6,777 nt of DNA from JBEKZQ01 sp049509675 (lineage in GTDB: Bacteria > Planctomycetota > Planctomycetia > Pirellulales > Thermoguttaceae): contig JBEKZQ010000583.1 in NCBI GenBank assembly GCA_049509675.1, forward strand, positions 1 through 6,777, given 5' to 3'. The notes below the pieces were generated by a model that saw nothing but the letters and a program-made list of their open reading frames with translations, had not been told where the DNA came from and did no database searches. Both the position numbers and the translations under genes were made by a program. Below, piece by piece: positions 5,554 to 6,777 of the stretch (the stretch's first letter is position 1; each line of letters opens with the position of its first letter).

Positions 5554-5621
5554 ACCCTACCACCCATACTTCCCTCGGCGAGGTAGTGTTTCATCGCATT
5601 ACCAAGATTCAAAGCCCGCGA

Positions 5622-6777
5622 TCAATGATGAAACGCCGCCGCGATCAGTCGCCAGGCCAGCAACAGCGCGGCCATGAGCACGAGGCAGCCCAACAGGACG
5701 ATGGGCAGGAGCCAGCCCAGGGAGAAAACGCCCGCGACGCTGGTCCAGATCGGATCCCAGGCGACGATGGTCGCGGCGGCGGCGAGGCAAAGAAACGGCC
5801 CGTAGGGAATCTCCCGGCCGCGGCCCGACATCATGTGGATTACGCCCAGAACCAGTCCGGCAAAGGGGGCCAGGAAGAACACGATCAAACAGGGCTGCCA
5901 GCCCAGGAAAGCGCCGATCATTGCCAACAGGGTGACGTCGCCGAAGCCCATGGCCTCGCGGCGCAAGGTGGCGCTGCCGACGATGCGGACGGCCCAGATC
6001 AATCCGCCGCCGGCCGCCATGCCGACCAAGGCGGTCAGCGTCGCTGCCCAGTGGCTTCCGCCCCAGTACCAAGCGGCCACAACGGCCGCCATGCCGCCCA
6101 ACGCCATCGCCAGGATCCCATAGGTGGCCCGCGCGCGGACCACGTGGGCCGCGAGGATTCTCAGCGCGCGGCGATAACCGTGCCGCGCGTACCACGGCCG
6201 CGGCAACAGGGCCAGGCACCACAGCAGGTAGCACGCCAAGCCGAGCCACAGGGGGCCCGCCTTGGGAAAACCGTTCAACTGTGCCGGCCAGACATTGGGG
6301 GCCGTGAGCCATAACGGCTGGCAAAACAAGCCGCCTGCAGGATCAACGAAGGCGTCCGGCAGGAGCGCTACGGGCATCAGAGCAGCCAACAGCAGCCCGG
6401 CGAGCGTGCCGGGGATGGTAATGGCGTCGGGGATCGTTTTCTCGTCGAAATCGATCAGCGCGGCGGCCAACATCAGCGACATGCACAAGGCGTGGGCGGC
6501 GAATTGGCAGTGCATATCGACCACATGCGCGGCCAGGTCGGCCGGCGGGGTCAAAGCGGGCAGCAGCCCATGACGGCCGACCTCCCACCAGTAGAGTGCG
6601 GCCAGGCCCACGCCAGCCAAAAGCTCCACCAGCATCGGGCGGACCCAAAAACCGGCGCCGTACAAGGCGGCTTCGCGCCGCACCCCCAACCCGCCGACGA
6701 TCGGCAGCCGATCGCCGGGCCGCCGCGGCGGCGCGACGGCTTCCGGCCGCGACCAAGGGCTGATCCGTCGCGGATGC
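5622..6777 (-). CDS. A24 family type IV prepilin peptidase, N-terminus outside window
   Basis: 384 residues are visible; the frame enters from the right edge, so the start is missing (the TTG at 6689 lies inside the protein). Role: a membrane aspartic protease that cuts leader peptides from type IV pilin or type II secretion pseudopilins. Seen: LIDFDEKTIPD (107-117), with the first catalytic aspartate probably D109 or D111, and MGFGDVTLLAMIGAFLGW (276-293), the GxGD motif with D280. REIPYGPFL (321-329) matches the conserved IPFGPFL block. At least seven hydrophobic segments are present. Odd points: the region usually carrying CxxC zinc-binding pairs (visible residues about 1-55) has no cysteine, and about 160 residues separate the two catalytic motifs, far more than in typical family members, including extra hydrophobic segments. 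Similar forms are, from memory, usual in Planctomycetota. No partner pilus genes are visible. Confidence 0.9.
   Translation of the reverse strand, partial: HPRRISPWSRPEAVAPPRRPGDRLPIVGGLGVRREAALYGAGFWVRPMLVELLAGVGLAALYWWEVGRHGLLPALTPPADLAAHVVDMHCQFAAHALCMSLMLAAALIDFDEKTIPDAITIPGTLAGLLLAALMPVALLPDAFVDPAGGLFCQPLWLTAPNVWPAQLNGFPKAGPLWLGLACYLLWCLALLPRPWYARHGYRRALRILAAHVVRARATYGILAMALGGMAAVVAAWYWGGSHWAATLTALVGMAAGGGLIWAVRIVGSATLRREAMGFGDVTLLAMIGAFLGWQPCLIVFFLAPFAGLVLGVIHMMSGRGREIPYGPFLCLAAAATIVAWDPIWTSVAGVFSLGWLLPIVLLGCLVLMAALLLAWRLIAAAFHH

Larger units (their letters stand above)
5180..5621. other. Intergenic region: hairpin leader, promoter and repeats
   Basis: No protein gene is supported in these 442 bases. 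Going from high to low coordinates (direction of transcription), it holds the CCCTCTCCC palindromic repeat, a small dyad at 5427-5452, an AT-rich stretch, the PEP-CTERM promoter, two hairpin pairs and the ribosome binding site. A long plus-strand frame starting at 5433 is the familiar spurious translation of the palindromic repeat joined to the antisense of the peptidase gene. Confidence 0.75.

Noticed and set aside
5588..5634. Inverted GTTTCATC/GATGAAAC around the peptidase stop codon as a terminator
   Set aside because: Only eight base pairs with a loop of about 31 bases and no T tract; likely chance.
5433..6314. Plus-strand frame beginning in the CCCTCTCCC repeat
   Set aside because: The LTPTLSRRERG-type peptide is a known false translation of this palindromic repeat, and the remainder is antisense to the prepilin peptidase.

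Overview
The window looks like a piece of a high-GC Planctomycetota chromosome, probably a Pirellulales-type lineage. This rests on a protein that joins an SUMF1/FGE-like domain to a PEP-CTERM tail, a prepilin peptidase lacking the usual zinc-binding cysteines, and a long two-domain glycosyltransferase beside a sulfotransferase. The taxonomy is inferred from gene types and style, not from a marker gene. All four protein genes are on the minus strand, so transcription runs from high to low coordinates.

Right end (5622-6777): the 3' part of an A24 prepilin peptidase, with its start outside the window. Between it and the next gene (5180-5621) lie a widespread CCCTCTCCC/GGGAGAGGG palindromic repeat, a strong sigma70-like promoter (TGGACA-N17-TAGAAT) with AT-rich DNA upstream, and a probable leader holding four hairpins in two pairs. 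That leader feeds a secreted PEP-CTERM protein with a degenerate SUMF1-type fold (4181-5179).

Middle (3752-4180): about 430 bases without a gene but rich in structure. It holds a 41-base hairpin, a short direct repeat, and a 224-base composite inverted element (3944-4167). The two 58-base arms of that element share exactly the same spacing and the same loops, but their stem sequences differ in a mostly compensated way. A 53-base palindrome sits between the arms.

Left half (1-3751): a GT-A plus GT-B glycosyltransferase of about 933 residues, followed after a short gap by a sulfotransferase that runs off the left edge. Each gene is preceded by its own copy of a 52-base promoter/leader cassette (47 of 52 identical) with TTGACC-N18-TATCAT core elements, although the two coding sequences are unrelated. 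Together they suggest synthesis and sulfation of a surface or secreted glycan.

The most notable signals are the reused promoter cassette, the covarying mirror-image hairpin element, and the hairpin-filled leader of the PEP-CTERM gene.
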